DNA from: Scytalidium lignicola
Lineage: Eukaryota > Ascomycota > Leotiomycetes
Length of the DNA: 64,000 bases
NCBI GenBank assembly: GCA_002812745.2
Contig: NCSJ02000012.1
Location: 227,748 to 291,747 of the forward strand
Direction of reading: 5' to 3'
The notes under the pieces were generated by a model. It worked only from the letters and a program-made list of their open reading frames with translations. It had not been told where the DNA came from and ran no database searches. The position numbers and the translations under genes are program-made. Below are positions 34,110 through 47,000 of the stretch, piece after piece (within the stretch, counting starts at the first letter, position 1; every line of letters begins with the position of its first letter).

Positions 34110-37100
34110 TCTTGAGGCCGTGTCATAATGCTTTGGAATGTAGGAGATGCTCTTGGACGTTGGATGCCCTTTGTGTCGGCCAATCCATGATGCATCACAA
34201 CTCTGAAGCAACAACTCTGAAGCAACATCGGCTTAACGAACCTCGACACTTTTCAGCACAACCCAATTTCCTTCCTCTGAATAACAATGTCACTCGACCT
34301 TTTTTCTCTTTGTCTATTACCATTCAGGGTTCATGAATGGTGGCTCGATGGTACTGGTGGGGGGGATATTCTCCGAATCGGCCGAATACCACTAGCCCGT
34401 GCACGCCTACCCAACGTTAATAATACATTAAAGAACACTACTTCACATGGAAACAGCTGCCAGCCGATCGGTTGTCACTTTATTTCCACGATTTTCATTG
34501 GTACAAAGATCCCCAGCAGCCTGGATGACTTTCAAATTTCTTGATGGATTTCCACACCATGGCCAATCGGGGATGTCTGTTCTCATTTTTCTCCATTTCC
34601 TGTGATCTCGAGGGGGGCTTTGCGAAAACACACTAGGTTAACTTTTGCCTGTGGATAGATGGATTTTATGGAACGTTTCTTTTGCCTCTGGTCGCGATGG
34701 TTTGCTCGTCTTGTCGTTTGGCGTATTCTCTGTGCAAAAATGGAATGCTTATATGCATGTATGCATGCATGGATCGAATTGCAATACCCCGGATGATGGA
34801 AGGAGCAGGAATGGATAAGGATGGAATGAAATGGGCCAGGATGAGATGGGAAACGGGACGGATTAAGGACACGGTGGGACGGAACGAAAATGCGAACCAT
34901 GAACAGGATGGGTGATGTACTTGTTATCCGAACACTCGATACTTTTTAATGATGATTGTGAGAAACGGCACAATGGAGGAGGGGCTTTGACGCCTCTTTA
35001 TACGCATGATGTATGAAATGTGTTTGCACAAGTGTTGGAGAGGTTGCTTTTTTTCTTTCTTTCCTCTTCTCCGGTTGCCAAAACATTCAAGGGGAAGGGG
35101 GAGGAAAGCAAGCACACCCTTACCTGAATCGCGCGTGTCTTGTTCCCCCCCTAACAGTCAGTATCTTAGCCAAAAGCCATAAGCTGACCACCGGTTCAAG
35201 TGCGGGTCCGGCTAGGGGCATTTGATCTTAGAAAAATCTACCATGTAAGATACCGTACGGTGGGAATGAATGTCTTGGGTCGTGCGCGTCGCGGGATGGC
35301 GCAGCACGTGTCTTGGAGCTAAGGTTTAACCTGTCTCTGCTTGTCTTAACTGTACCAGTAGTTGTACTTGTACATTGATATGATGTGCCATAAGTAGGGA
35401 CGCTTTTTCTTCCTTCTCCTCCATTGTCTTGTCTTGTCTTCATATGCGGGGGAGATAAAATCATGGGGGTGGAACATGTACAGTACTGTACAGGAGAGTT
35501 AACTTTCCCGCGCGGACCCCCTCGCTGGCCTGGCTGGGATGAGATGCCTTTGGGGTTTCTGATACCCCCTTGGGGAGAAAGTGCATAACTAACCTTATGG
35601 CTGTATATATGGAGTATGTTATGTTTTATAGAACAGTATTGTACGGAATTGTGTTTGTCNTTTTTTTACTTTTTCATCTGTTTAAAAATAAAAAGTTTGC
35701 TTGTACTTGTAGGTCTTGTTTTGTTGTTGCCTTTTGTGGTAAATTTGGGTCGTGTGTCCCTCGCTCGGTACGTATCCGAGTTTGAGGCTGATTAATGCGA
35801 GACATCGTACGAGTTTTAGCCTCCCCTCTCCCTTATTTTTATTTTTTATATAAAACCAGTCTTAAGTGTTTTGGTATTGTTTTGGATTTTTTTTTGGGTT
35901 GAAGAAGGGGAAAAGTAATATAGTTGGACGATGGGGAGAAGGGGGTTTTCTATTACTGTTTTTGGTTATCTTATATCCGTACTGTTAATCATTATGTACA
36001 TTTCCCGTAGTACGGAAGTACATTACTGTAATCTAGGGATAAGCTAACTTCTAGAGGGCTTATGTAACCTTTTCTGTTACATGGTAAGTTATAAAATTAA
36101 TAATCATGAGGTAGGTGGGAGAAATGGAAGGCAAGGCACAGCACGTGATACTGAAGATGGGGTATGGAAGTACCTCCGTACCTCTGCTGTAAGGGAACTA
36201 CGGGTGGGTGACTGACTTCATGCAAAATTTTGGGTTATTGGCATAATACCGTAAGTTACTGTAAGATAATTAGATGGTGGCTGGAGATGGACATTCTCCT
36301 TCTAAAGCTGTGGCTGGGGAAACTCAAGTAGATTTTTGAGTTGTGTGGCTGGAAGAAAAGAACAAGCACTGATGCACAGTGTGTATTATGCATATAAAAA
36401 TAGAACAAGAAAATAAAAGGCTTTTTTGCTGCTGCCACGGACAAACCGGATTGCGGTGTGTTTCTTGTGACGCACACACCACTGTACGGCACTCCAAGGC
36501 CCAGGCCAAACAGGAGCAGAAATTCGAACCATGGAACCACTCAGATACCAGTACAGTGCAACACAAGGGTCAGGTACCCGCATAACAAGCCTTTTAGGAA
36601 ACATCAACAGCGTCCGCTTTTGACGTTGCAGGCGGGCAGTAAGCAGGAGGGGGTTTTCTTTAGAGAGACCCCAGCCCTTTTGAATTTGTCATACTCCGTA
36701 CGTGCGGTGCCGTTTATTTTCCCAGGACCTTTTTCTGAGAAGAGGGAAATAGTGGTGGCAGGGGAATTCCAAGTTTTCATAAGATGATGGTCAAAAATTG
36801 ATTTTTATTTTGAAGGTTTTGTGCTAATAACCAAGTCTTGTAGGAATACGAGGCTGTGTGGCAATACCTAATGAGGATGTTTCGAGGTTATTGGGAGTCA
36901 GAGCTCAAGTGCTAGAGCTCTAAGCTACCCCCAAGCTTAGGCCACTCTGCATTTGGATGGTGTTCTCTTTCTCTCCGGACAGGACGGAGTACGTGTACCG
37001 GGTATGGGGAAGGTTAGGAAGGCATGGAAGGGTATTACTGTATAGCACAGACGTATTATTACCAAGTAATCCTGTGCTGCTGGACCTACAGGAGATTGGA

Positions 37101-38297
37101 CAAGATCTTGGTATGCCCTGCGTGGTCCCCTTTCGCACCGCATGCCGAACGTTATCGATACTGAGAAAATTAGAAGATGACAAGAGTCTACTACTGACAG
37201 ATGGCGCACCAAGATCTAGCAGACTAGCACTCGCACAATGATGCTGCTTACAGCACAGCACACGATGTGTGGGCGTGTCAATGGCTGCTGATGCCGGGTG
37301 GGATAGATAGAAGTCTGCACAAAAACGCACAAATTTCGAATGAGGAAATACGACGCTGGATCTGCCCATCGACCGCCACTGACTGGTGGGCAGATTGGCA
37401 GGAACTGGCAGACACCCACACATCACCGGTATTCCGGCCCCTGCCGTGCCTGCCTTTTGGTGAGAAGTCGTGAAGAGTCAACCCACCACGACGATTACCA
37501 CCACCACCAAGAATAGCACAGACAGAAAACGTGACCCAGCATCCATCACTAAGTTCTCATCATCATTCCTCACCACCAAATACGGGAAGTAATAAATCCC
37601 CAATGCGCGCTCCTCACTGGCCGCTCGCCAGCCTCCTCCCTCTTTGGGGCTAGGCCCGCATTAGAGCAACCACTGACCACTCACAGCTCGCTGCGCTATA
37701 GCCTCCGACCTCGTCCAATTCGCACATTACGAGCTTGGCCCCAAAATAAGTTATTACGCGAGCCGGGGGTGGCAGGGGCAGGGGACAGGGGGTGGAGAGA
37801 AGTTCCTTTCTATTCTGTCGGCCATCCTCCCCTAATCCTCTCTCCTCTTATTCTCTCATCCCACCTCTCTCCATCTGTCGACCATCCATACGGCCTTCAG
37901 AAAACCACCTCCTTCTTCGACACGAATCGCCTCTTCTTCGCTTTTCGGCTTCGTTGTCGTCCACATTCGCTACCTTGGTGTGTTGCTAGAAATACAGCAT
38001 TATTCTATTAGTTTATACCTAATTGTCGCGTCCCTGCTTCTCGAAATCGTCAACTTCCAAAAGACGTTCACTGCACTGCACCGCCCCCTTCGAATTAATT
38101 AATATATCGTGACGTCGACCTTCCTCTACACTCGCTGCTCGTGGTGCCTCGGAATCGCTCATTAGCATCCTTTCGCACCTCCCGTTTTGAGGACCGGTTT
38201 TAGCTCTATTTACCCGGCTGCCTCACCATCCTATCGTTCCTTGCTTCACTCGCTGTGTTGCATTCGCATACAATACATTTATAAAAGATATTCCACA
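34110..38297. other. 4.2 kb gene-poor region downstream of the Myb gene
   Basis: No gene is supported. A 14-base tandem duplication lies at 34197-34224 in the likely 3' UTR of the Myb gene. A 16-base perfect palindrome is at 35477-35492, an N before a T run at 35660, and a TACTCCGTA at 36692-36700. From about 37,790 to 38,290 the plus strand is pyrimidine-rich and forms the leader of the Crh gene. Confidence 0.5.
35477..35492. repeat. 16-base perfect palindrome downstream of the small Myb gene
   Basis: TGTACAGTACTGTACA is a perfect inverted repeat about 1.4 kb after the Myb stop codon. Its GTAC-based design is shared with the palindrome at 31840-31853. Confidence 0.5.
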
Positions 38298-39866
38298 ATG
38301 GTTCGAAATTCGATTGTTGTGGCCGCATTGGCCACGGCTTCCACCGTCTATGCCCAGGCATCCTGTGGCCTGGGCAACAACTGCCCGAAGGACTCGCCGT
38401 GTTGTTCGCGTAAGTTACCTTCTGGAATTTTGCTTTCGATAAAAGTGTATGAATCACTCGCTGACTTGGCAATTGTTATGTAGAATATGGTCAGTGTGGT
38501 GTTGGAGCCTACTGTCTTGGTGGATGTGACCCTCGTTCCTCCTTTACCCTCGATTCCTGCGTGCCGGAACCCGTTTGCCAGAGCAAGACCTACAAGTTTG
38601 ACAGCCTCGATGGTATCACCTCCAAGACTGAGTACCTTGGAGACTCTTCGAAGACTGCCTGGGTCATGGATGGCCAGGCCGTCACTTACAATGACAATGT
38701 TCTTCTAACCATGGCTCCTTCAACCGTAGGAACCGTCCTAGCTAGCTCCACATACATGTGGTATGGAAATGTCTCGGCCACTTTCAAGACTAGCAGGGAT
38801 GCTGGTGTGGTCACTGCCTTCATTCTGCTGTCGGATGTTCATGATGAAATCGATTACGAATTCGTTGGCACGGAATTGACCACGGCTCAAACTAACTACT
38901 ACTTCCAGGGTATTCCTGACTGTAAGTTTTGACCCATTCCCTTGAATTGAAGTTTGAAATTTATTGTGTGGATGTGAAAACTGACCCATGGCTCTTCAAC
39001 AAAAATTAGACGACAACAGTGGTAATATCACGCTCTCCGACACATTCGAGAACTTCCACACCTACGAGATCCAATGGACGCCAGACAGCATCACCTGGCT
39101 CGTGGATGGCCAAGTTGGACGTGTGAAGCAGCGGTCTGAGACATACAATGCCACGGCCAAACAATGGAACTTCCCTCAAACACCAGCACGTGTTCAACTC
39201 TCTATCTGGCCTGGTGGTCTTGCCTCCAATGCTCCAGGAACTATTAGCTGGGCTGGTGGACCGATCAGCTGGGACTCGCCAGATATCAAGAACAATGGCT
39301 ACTACTATGCGACCTTGCAAGACGTTACTGTCTCATGCTACAATGCCAAATCCGCACCAGGAACGAACTCTGGCTCTTCCTACACCTACAACAACGCCAT
39401 CGGCTTGAACAATACCGTTGTTGATGGTGACAAGCCAACAGTCCTGAAATCTCTGCTGGGTACGGGGACCAATATGTCGGCTGACTATCCCCATGCTGCC
39501 TCCTCCTCGTCTTCGTCGAAGTCCTCCTCTGCCTCTAAACCAAAGGCCTCCCAGAGCGAAATTGCCACTATCCCTGGCCTCAGCGGTGCTGGCCCAGGAA
39601 CTGATGGCCACCCTGATCAAGGTGATGACTCTTCTTCTTCAGACACTTCTTCTGCTCCTTCATCTACTGCTACCAGCGGCTCTAGTTCTGGTAGTAGCTC
39701 TAGCAGTTCAAGTGGCAACTCTGGCTTCAGCCAGGGTGGTGATTCTGGTGATTCGAGCTCTAGCTCATCCACAAATGCCGCAGGCAAACTTGGTGGTCAA
39801 GAGAAAGTTTTGAAGGGAAGCATCTTCGCTGGTGTTGTTGCCGTGGTCGCTATGATGGCTATGTAA
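38298..39866 (+). CDS. Crh-type GH16 chitin-glucan transglycosylase with CBM18, GPI-anchored
   Basis: Three exons, 38298-38409, 38484-38921 and 39010-39866, encode 468 residues. A signal peptide (MVRNSIVVAALATASTVYAQ) is followed by a Cys-rich chitin-binding module, CGLGNNCPKDSPCCS joined across intron 1 to QYGQCGVGAYCLGGC. The GH16 core has the catalytic DEIDYE at residues 158-163 (nucleophile and acid/base Glu) and later WQNFPQT-like WNFPQTPARVQLSIWPGG. A long Ser/Gly-rich low-complexity region follows, then a hydrophobic end VVAVVAMMAM, the GPI signal. Family role: Crh1/Utr2 enzymes link chitin to beta-1,6 and beta-1,3 glucan in the cell wall. The Ser-rich tail probably carries O-mannose and holds the enzyme away from the membrane. 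Confidence 0.94.
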
Positions 39867-40598
39867 AGAACGTCTTCCTAATGGAGAGAGAGAATGTGTA
39901 AAAAGGAGAAGTACTAGAGGAAGCATAGGGTGAGGGATTGTTTTGGAATAATGCGTCTTCTTTGGCATGGGAATTGGCATACCTGGGTTTGCGCTCGTTT
40001 GTTATTATCTATCATCAACTAGCTAAGTCCAGCACCAGAAAAGGGCAGGCACAGTAGTATTTTTTAATGGCGTTCTTGGCCGTCCGCTCCCTTTGCTTTT
40101 TGGATGTTTGCTTAAGAGAGTGGGGGTAATTTTTGTAAGGAAGGAAGTGATGAACGGGAGATGAGCAAGACTGCAGAAGCCCATCCTTTACTTTTTTCCC
40201 TTGTATATACCATTTCCATTTGTCAAATGACTTGCATTTCTTTTTGGTTAATACCTTAAGTGTCTGAAGATTGATCTTGCACTGTTGTATGAACTCAGAA
40301 GTCGAGAATGATGGGTATGAAAGCTTATCATTCAAGATGAGAGAGATGTAATGTGACGAAGGAATGAGTTCGTATGTGCAGGGGGAAAACGAAGTGTGGT
40401 TTTGGACTTGACTTATTTTTACCTACATATTTACATACATATCTAAACGCTGCATCATTAATATTCTATCTAACTTGACATCTTCCAACTTGTCCGATTT
40501 GGCTATTGGCTATTTACAATGACCGTTGCCTTGTGGAGGACATATATTTTCTAAATGCACTATACATTATGCACTATGTATATCCAGGATGTCTTCTT
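39867..40598. other. intergenic between convergent crh and alg2
   Basis: Shared 3' flank. Only frames without motifs are seen; it is AT-rich with TA-rich motifs near 40,420-40,470. Confidence 0.5.
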
Positions 40599-42360
40599 TC
40601 AACGACCTTTCCTCTCTGCCTCCCTAGCCCTCCGAGACTGTGCTGCGTTCTTAAACCAGAGCAAGAAGTAGATGAGCCAGCCTACCATTAATAACGCAGA
40701 AGGTGTAAACGGAGGCAGACGAGGAATAATCCCTTTCTTTGTAGGTTTCTGACTCTGACCCGTAGCCCACATGACAACATCGAGCAGCATCACAACAAAG
40801 GTAAAAACTAGGGCGGATATTTCAGGGCACTGTCTCCGCCGAGCATCTTCCATCCCCACAACAAGTTCCTCGAACCTCTCCGCCATTTTTGTTTCCGAGA
40901 ACTCGGCCTTCACGCGTCTTTTCCCGGCATTACTCATCTTCTTCAGATCCTCGTCGGACATCTTATGCAGAACATTATTCATAACATCCGTCCAGCTCTC
41001 GACCTTCTCTGTCGAGCGAAGCCACCCGGTCTTTCCCTCAACGACAGTTTCGAGAGGTCCACCGGTATTAGAAGCTAAGACGGGTACCCCAACTAACATC
41101 GCCTCCAGGGGAACAATGCCGAAATGCTCGTTTGAAGGCGTGTAGATGAGGAGTTTTGCGGATTTGAGGAGTTGGTCTTTTAGGGCTTTTGGGACGGAGA
41201 GGAGGAATAGGAGGTTGATGTCGTCGGGGACGTTTAGAGCTGTTACCACGGTCTTGACGGTTGCGGTTTTGAGCCCAAGGGATTCTGCTAGCTGGATGAG
41301 GTCTTTGTGGTAGGAGACGTTTTCTGAGACGCGATTGTCGTAGCCACCTGGATTAATAATAATAAATTAGCAATTTAGAATAAGGTTTGAATTATTTTCA
41401 ATCTCGAAAAGAAAGAAAGAAGAAGAAGAAAGAAAAATATCAAGGTAAACTCACCAGCAACAACTAATCTCACTCCTTCCCTCCCATGCTCCCCCAGGCC
41501 GGCGTATGCCTTGATCGCGAGCCCCACGTCTTTCTTCCGCTCAAAGCGATTGATGCTCAACAGGATATCCTTCTCATGCCACATGGTCGCCGCATCATCC
41601 CCAGCATCTTCAATCCGCCCCGTATTATCCACCTTCGTATTAACACACGGGTAAATAACCTGCCACTCCTTCCCACCTGAGTTAACTAGCTCCGGCCACG
41701 TCTGCCCCGCAATCGACTTCGTGAAGCCCGAATTCACAGCGACCGAGTCGGCGAAGGACATGCTCCACTGCTCGATCCAATCGAACGGCATGCGGTACAG
41801 ACGTTTCAGGATGTTGGCGCGGCCGCGGGCGAGGAGGAGGTCCGGGAAGTGGCAGTAGAAGAGGATTCGTGCGTCTGGGTACATGTAGCGAAGACATGGT
41901 AAGCCTGCGCTTAGTTGGTCGACGATGAAGGCGTCTGGGTTTAGATTTGAGAGCTCGTAGGTGAAGTAGGTTTGGAGGATCAGGTGGAGTTGGCGGAGGA
42001 TGGCGCAGAGGATGGAGAAACGACCTAGGAGGGAGGAGGGGATTATGGTGTTACCACGGACGCGGACGTCGAGAGTTCCTGGGTTGGAGGTGCATGATTA
42101 GATAAAGAGTTCTGTTTTTATTTTATTTTGTTTTTGTTTTTGAATGACTTTACGAAGAGGAAGGAAGGAAGGAATCGCATACCATCTCGTGCTTCGTCGA
42201 AGCAATGTTTGGGGTCGCAGTGACTTGTGAGGATAACGACCTTGTGGCCACGATTCTGTAAACCGACAGCAGCGTCTATAATAAGTCGCTCAGCACCACC
42301 AATTCCTAGGTCAGGGTGGAAGAAGACTATTGTCTTCTTCGGTTTCGTTTCTGGCGCCAT
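40599..42360 (-). CDS. alg2: Alg2 alpha-1,3/1,6-mannosyltransferase
   Basis: Three exons on the minus strand, 42360-42183, 42078-41455 and 41347-40599, encode 516 residues. The N-terminus FFHPDLGIGGAERLIIDAA is the GT4 glycine-rich donor loop. Exon 2 has RILFYCHFPDLLLA and SVAVNSGFT; exon 3 has the EX7E motif in EHFGIVPLEAMLVGVPVLAS with NTGGPLE, which binds GDP-mannose phosphate. Two membrane segments lie near the C-terminus (ALVFTFVVMLLDVVMWA and ALLMVGWLIYFLLWF). Alg2 adds two mannoses to the dolichol-linked oligosaccharide on the cytosolic face of the ER, the step after Alg1. The second intron (minus-strand sense) contains a GAAA/GAAGAA-type microsatellite. Junctions ARDGTLDVR and VVAGGYDNR fit the family. 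Confidence 0.94.
41395..41432. repeat. purine microsatellite in alg2 intron
   Basis: A run of GAAA and GAA units on the plus strand (TTTC/TTC on the sense strand) fills part of the second Alg2 intron. Confidence 0.7.
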
Positions 42361-42854
42361 GATGGATATTTAAATCCTTATCGTTGGGTTGCAAGGCACA
42401 ACTGAATAATTAAGCTTCGTGGGCATTGTGAAGGCCCTTGTCGCTAGATTTCGCGAGGGGTGATCAGGGAAGGTTCAAAAGTTGAAGCCTCGTGCGCCAG
42501 GCTGAAAGGTGCTTCAGTCACACAGCATGTGAATGCCCCAACTTCGTCCAGCCTTTGCAGTTGTCTCTCTGATAGGTTCCATAGATTGGGTATAACATTC
42601 TTGGACTTGGGTCACTATTCAATTTCTAGAATAATATTTACGTGAAGAGATATTCATGAGGCCAAATGCATTCCAATGAATCTAAAATAATTCGAGATGA
42701 TTACTTTACGTTGGGCCGAGGTATCTATCAATCTCGGTTGAGGGTCATCTTCAGCTACGATGCTTAAAGAACAAAGCAGCATCTTCAATGAACCTCGAGT
42801 ATTCGATATACAGAATTCATACCGGGATTTATCATATAGCTTAATCTATTCAAG
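42361..42854. other. divergent promoter between alg2 and the enoyl-CoA isomerase gene
   Basis: The two genes diverge from here. No gene or clear regulatory element is recognised. Confidence 0.5.
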
Positions 42855-43767
42855 ATGGCAACAACTACCCTATTCAACCTTTCAGTCGCTGCCTCTGCGG
42901 AAGACAAGAACAGTGCTGGCGCTGTAGTCTGTACCGTTCCCTCTCCAGGCGTCTACCTCTTGACCTTCTCCGCAGCTCCGGACAATCGACTCAGAACCAA
43001 CCTATGTCAAGCATTGCTACAGGCTCTGGACATTATTGAATTCTCCCAGCCTCCAGGAGTCGTGATAACCACTTCTGCCATACCGAAATTTTATAGCAAC
43101 GGTCTTGATCTCGATCATGCATTTAACACGAAGGGTTATTGGGTGGACAGCTTGTGGGCGCTTTACAAGAGATTCTTGACGTGAGTCCCGACAACCCAAC
43201 AGTAATCGTCACCGCTGAGAAACAGGATTGTATATGCTAATATCTTTGGGTTCTCTTAGGTATCCCATGCCCACCATTGCTCTTCTCAATGGTCACACCT
43301 TCGCTGGTGCCCTCATGCTGGCAATGCACCATGACTACCGTGTCTTCAATCCTACACGCGGCTTCCTCTGTCTCAATGAACTCGACTTTGGCGCCTCAAT
43401 GAAGCCACCGATGGTCTCCATCTTCCGTGAAAAGATCCCGAACCCAGCCGTCCTTAGGTCTCTCATAATCGAAGCCAAGCGTTTCAACGCTAAAGATGCG
43501 ATAGAGGGAGGTATTGTAGATGAATTAGGTGGACTCAAGGAAACTCTGGATTTTATCGCGCAGAGGAAGTTGACGGAGAAGGGCAAGAGTGGGTGTTACG
43601 GCTCACTGAAGTCGGAGATGTACAGGCAGAGTATTGACTTTTTGGAGAATCACGAGAGGGAAGCGGAGAGGGCGGAGAAGTGTATTGAAGCTGAAGAAAG
43701 GCGCAAGGAAGACGGTCTTGAGAAAGTACGAAAATGGAAAAGAGATACGTCTAACGCAAAGTTGTAG
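42855..43767 (+). CDS. peroxisomal enoyl-CoA hydratase/isomerase family protein (Eci1-like)
   Basis: Two exons, 42855-43180 and 43260-43767, encode 277 residues. The crotonase fold is visible: an oxyanion segment AIPKFYSNGLDLDHAF, then IALLNGHTFAGALMLAMHHDYRV, then GFLCLNELDFGASM with Glu at the position used by delta3,delta2-enoyl-CoA isomerases. The last residues are AKL, a type-1 peroxisome targeting signal. The known reaction shifts a double bond from the 3 to the 2 position of acyl-CoA so that unsaturated fatty acids can enter beta-oxidation; this is the likely role here. The C-terminal 60 residues form a charged helix. The join restores RFLTYPMPTIALL. Confidence 0.88.
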
Positions 43768-44042
43768 TGTATCCATAGATTAGAAATCCTTTGTATTTAA
43801 ATTCTCCACCAGGAAAAGTATCACGTTTAACTAAGAGCTAATAAGTCCATCTCTAGAATCGTAGACTTAAATTGTACAACGTTCCAAAAGTGCGTCATTC
43901 AATCATTATCGGTCCCGCTATTCTACAAAACCCATGTCTTTCCCAATAACCCGCAGGTAATAATTCCAAACGCCTTTCTGTAAAACACAGTCACTCCTAC
44001 CTCCCTGGTCATTATACCCAAGTCATTTAAGAAAGAGAAATA

Positions 44043-47000
44043 TCAAGCAAAGCTATCCTCAGCTTGCCATCTTTCACTCAACTCCTGATTATCTTCATCC
44101 TCCTTCCCAGCCTCTTTGTTATCTTCTTCACAGCTCTGTTCTGAGGGTTCATCTTGCGGAGGTTGAGACCTAGTGATGAGTTTTGCATTAACAAGCTCCT
44201 CCCAGACTTTATCCTTAAGAAACATGATGCTTCGATTAACTGCGAGTCCGTCTAAACTCCTTAATCTAGAACAACCCCCGAAAAATAAAATTTCATATAC
44301 CCTCCTCAGCATTTTTGTCTCCATGTCAAGACAATTGGTATACCGCCGATCTTCTCGTGGGTCAGCTGCTTCAAGTGTGTAAGGTTCAATGACAGCTCCT
44401 TCATCTAACTTCGCTCGGTCTGCTCGCAGGACCATACACCGGTCGATAACTGGAGGATAAAACCCGAGTGTTAAAGGATTGCTCCTCAGATCAATGTGAG
44501 CTAAGCTTGCAAAGTGTGCTAGCAAATTAGTGGTTTTTCTTAATCTTGAGAGTCTGTTTCCTGCCAGATAGAGTTTCTTAAGTCGCACTATTCCAACCAG
44601 CGGCTTGATATCTCTAAGAGCGTTGAAATTTAAGTTGAGAACGCGGATATTGGACATCATCTGCCCGAATTCTGGCTGTAGTGATTCCAGTCCGCAGTTT
44701 GCTAGCTCGAGATACTGTAAATTGAGGAAATCTACACGAGGTACAAAAGTGCGCAGTGGGTTTCCTGAAAGAAATAACTTCCGGATCTCAAAAGCCTCCG
44801 ATAGGAATTCCATATCAATAGAAACACCTTCTTGCTGTTCACGCATCGAGAGGCTATCTAGGTGTTTTGTCTCCAGGAGTCCAGTCACTTTGCCTAAACG
44901 GTTTCGGTCGAGATACAGTAATCTCAAGTTTGGAAAATGACTAACATCAATGGACTCAAGATTGTTTCCGCTTAACTTCAGATACTTGAGTGTATGCAGT
45001 TTCTCCGGCACCTCGATCACTAGACTCTCTAACTTGTTCTCCTCGAGGTTTAGGTTTGACAAAGACTGGAGTCGGTCTAGGTATTCGACATCTCCAATAA
45101 GATTATCTTTAAGATCCAGGTCGGTAAGTCGATTGAGTCTAGTGATTTCAAAATTGACAGATTCAATCAAATTTCCCCTAAGTCGCAAGCTGAGAAGTCC
45201 ATCAAGATGAGTAATGCCATCTAATGATTTGATCTTATTGTTATCTGCTCGTAACCCTCTTAGATGTATTAGAGACTCGAAACAGCTCAGACTCTCAATC
45301 TCATTGTTCGAAACATCGATGTATTGGAGGTTGCTGAGATGGCCCCATGCCGTAAGATCCGTTAACTGGTTGTGAGATATGCGGATGTTTCGGACCGTCC
45401 GTGGAACCCCATTAAGATGACCGATTTGATTGCTGGATACATCAAGCTCCTCGATTTTCTCGCAAAACTCATCCAGTTTGTGAAGATTTGTAAGTCTTTT
45501 GTCTTTCAATTCCATATATTTTAGATGTTCCCAATACGGCTCATATGGCTCGACTTCCGTAAGCTTCTCAACTAGCGTCTTTATAGATTGCGATAAAGCG
45601 CGTTTCGAACCACCTTGTTCGTGTCGCCGACTCCGAGCTAAGTAGCTGACTTCTAAGCCGAATGATTCTTCCGCACGATGCATTGTAAAATCGGACAGTG
45701 GCGTAAGTGTGAGCGTCCCTACTTCGTGGGCTGGCCGTGGTGTGGTAAAGATGATACTTGATACTCTTGGTGATGATAATACCACACTAACGCTTCTTCG
45801 ACTCCTGTCTCCAACGTCCTCGACTAAAGATTCTTCATCTTGTTCATCAATTCGAGATACGGGACGAGCAGTAAATGTATGACCGGCGATTGACATATGA
45901 CGAATTGTGCTTCTCATTGTACTTGGAACGGGTTTGGATCTCGTCTCCAGGTTCCGGCTGGGGATCATGGAAATGCTGCTAATATCTGATTCATCCAATA
46001 TTTCGTTTTCCGATAGATCTGATTCTTCAGGATCTCTTTCCAGGTTTTCATCGTCATCATATAATGAAGGCTGGATTACGGAGGCCACTGGCGATGAAAA
46101 TGAGATAGTCACGTTTCGACGACGTTGAAGATTTTGCGGCTCGATTCGGTCTTCATAGATCGAAATTTCCTTCTCGACTTCTTCAATATCTTCTTCACCA
46201 GAACTTGTTAGGGTGGTGCTGTCGTGTCCTGAACCAACTTGCTCATCTTTACTAGGTTCAATAACAGAGCCAGAGTCATCGCCCCACGAAGTTGGTCTGG
46301 TAATCGTCTCTGATAATGTGCCGTTAGAGACGTACCGAGAACTTTTTGAAGATTCTGATCGTAAGTAAGCTTCAATTGCACGCTCATCCTGTAATGTGAT
46401 GACTTCCAAAACTCCCTGGCGTCTTAGTTGTGCTATTCGAGCGTTGTCTTTGTTATTTGAGGAAATCGACTTCAGTCTCTGCAGCTCTTGAGTTTCGTCA
46501 ACGGATAAATCCGGGATATTTGCAAATGGATCCTCCTCGGTCTCATCAATACTCAACATCACTCTTTCTCCATTGCTAGGTCTGAGTGCTTTTCTTTTGA
46601 CCCACATATTTCGCTCACTGTCAAACACCATTCCTGCCACTTGATCCCCAATTAGCTGGGAGACCGTATGAGGAAAGACGACTCCACGTGAACCTGAGCC
46701 TCTTGATGAACCTGTAGGTAGGGATTGTGAAGTAGAGTGACCGGAGGATACGTTAGATCTGTATGTAGGATACTCAATATCACCATGGTCTTCACTAGTA
46801 AGTGGAATAGATGAAGTTGAATGTTTGCGCTTCCGCCTAAGTTCGGGATTTCTTGTAATTCGAATATTCGGTGGGTCACTTTCTATGATATCTTCATTGC
46901 TCCTAGGTGAACTAGGAGCTAGTGTTGATAGATCTTGTTTCTCGTTGATGACCTTCTGAGGCTTTAGAGAATCAGTCTCAAGGAGAGATTTCAAAGACAA

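Noticed and set aside
36500..36560. tRNA B-box-like GGTTCGAATT on the minus strand
   Set aside because: No matching A box at the right distance and no cloverleaf stems could be formed.
38279..38287. TATAAAAG just before the Crh start codon
   Set aside because: It is only about 11 bases from the ATG and preceded by a long pyrimidine-rich leader, so it cannot act as the TATA box of this start.
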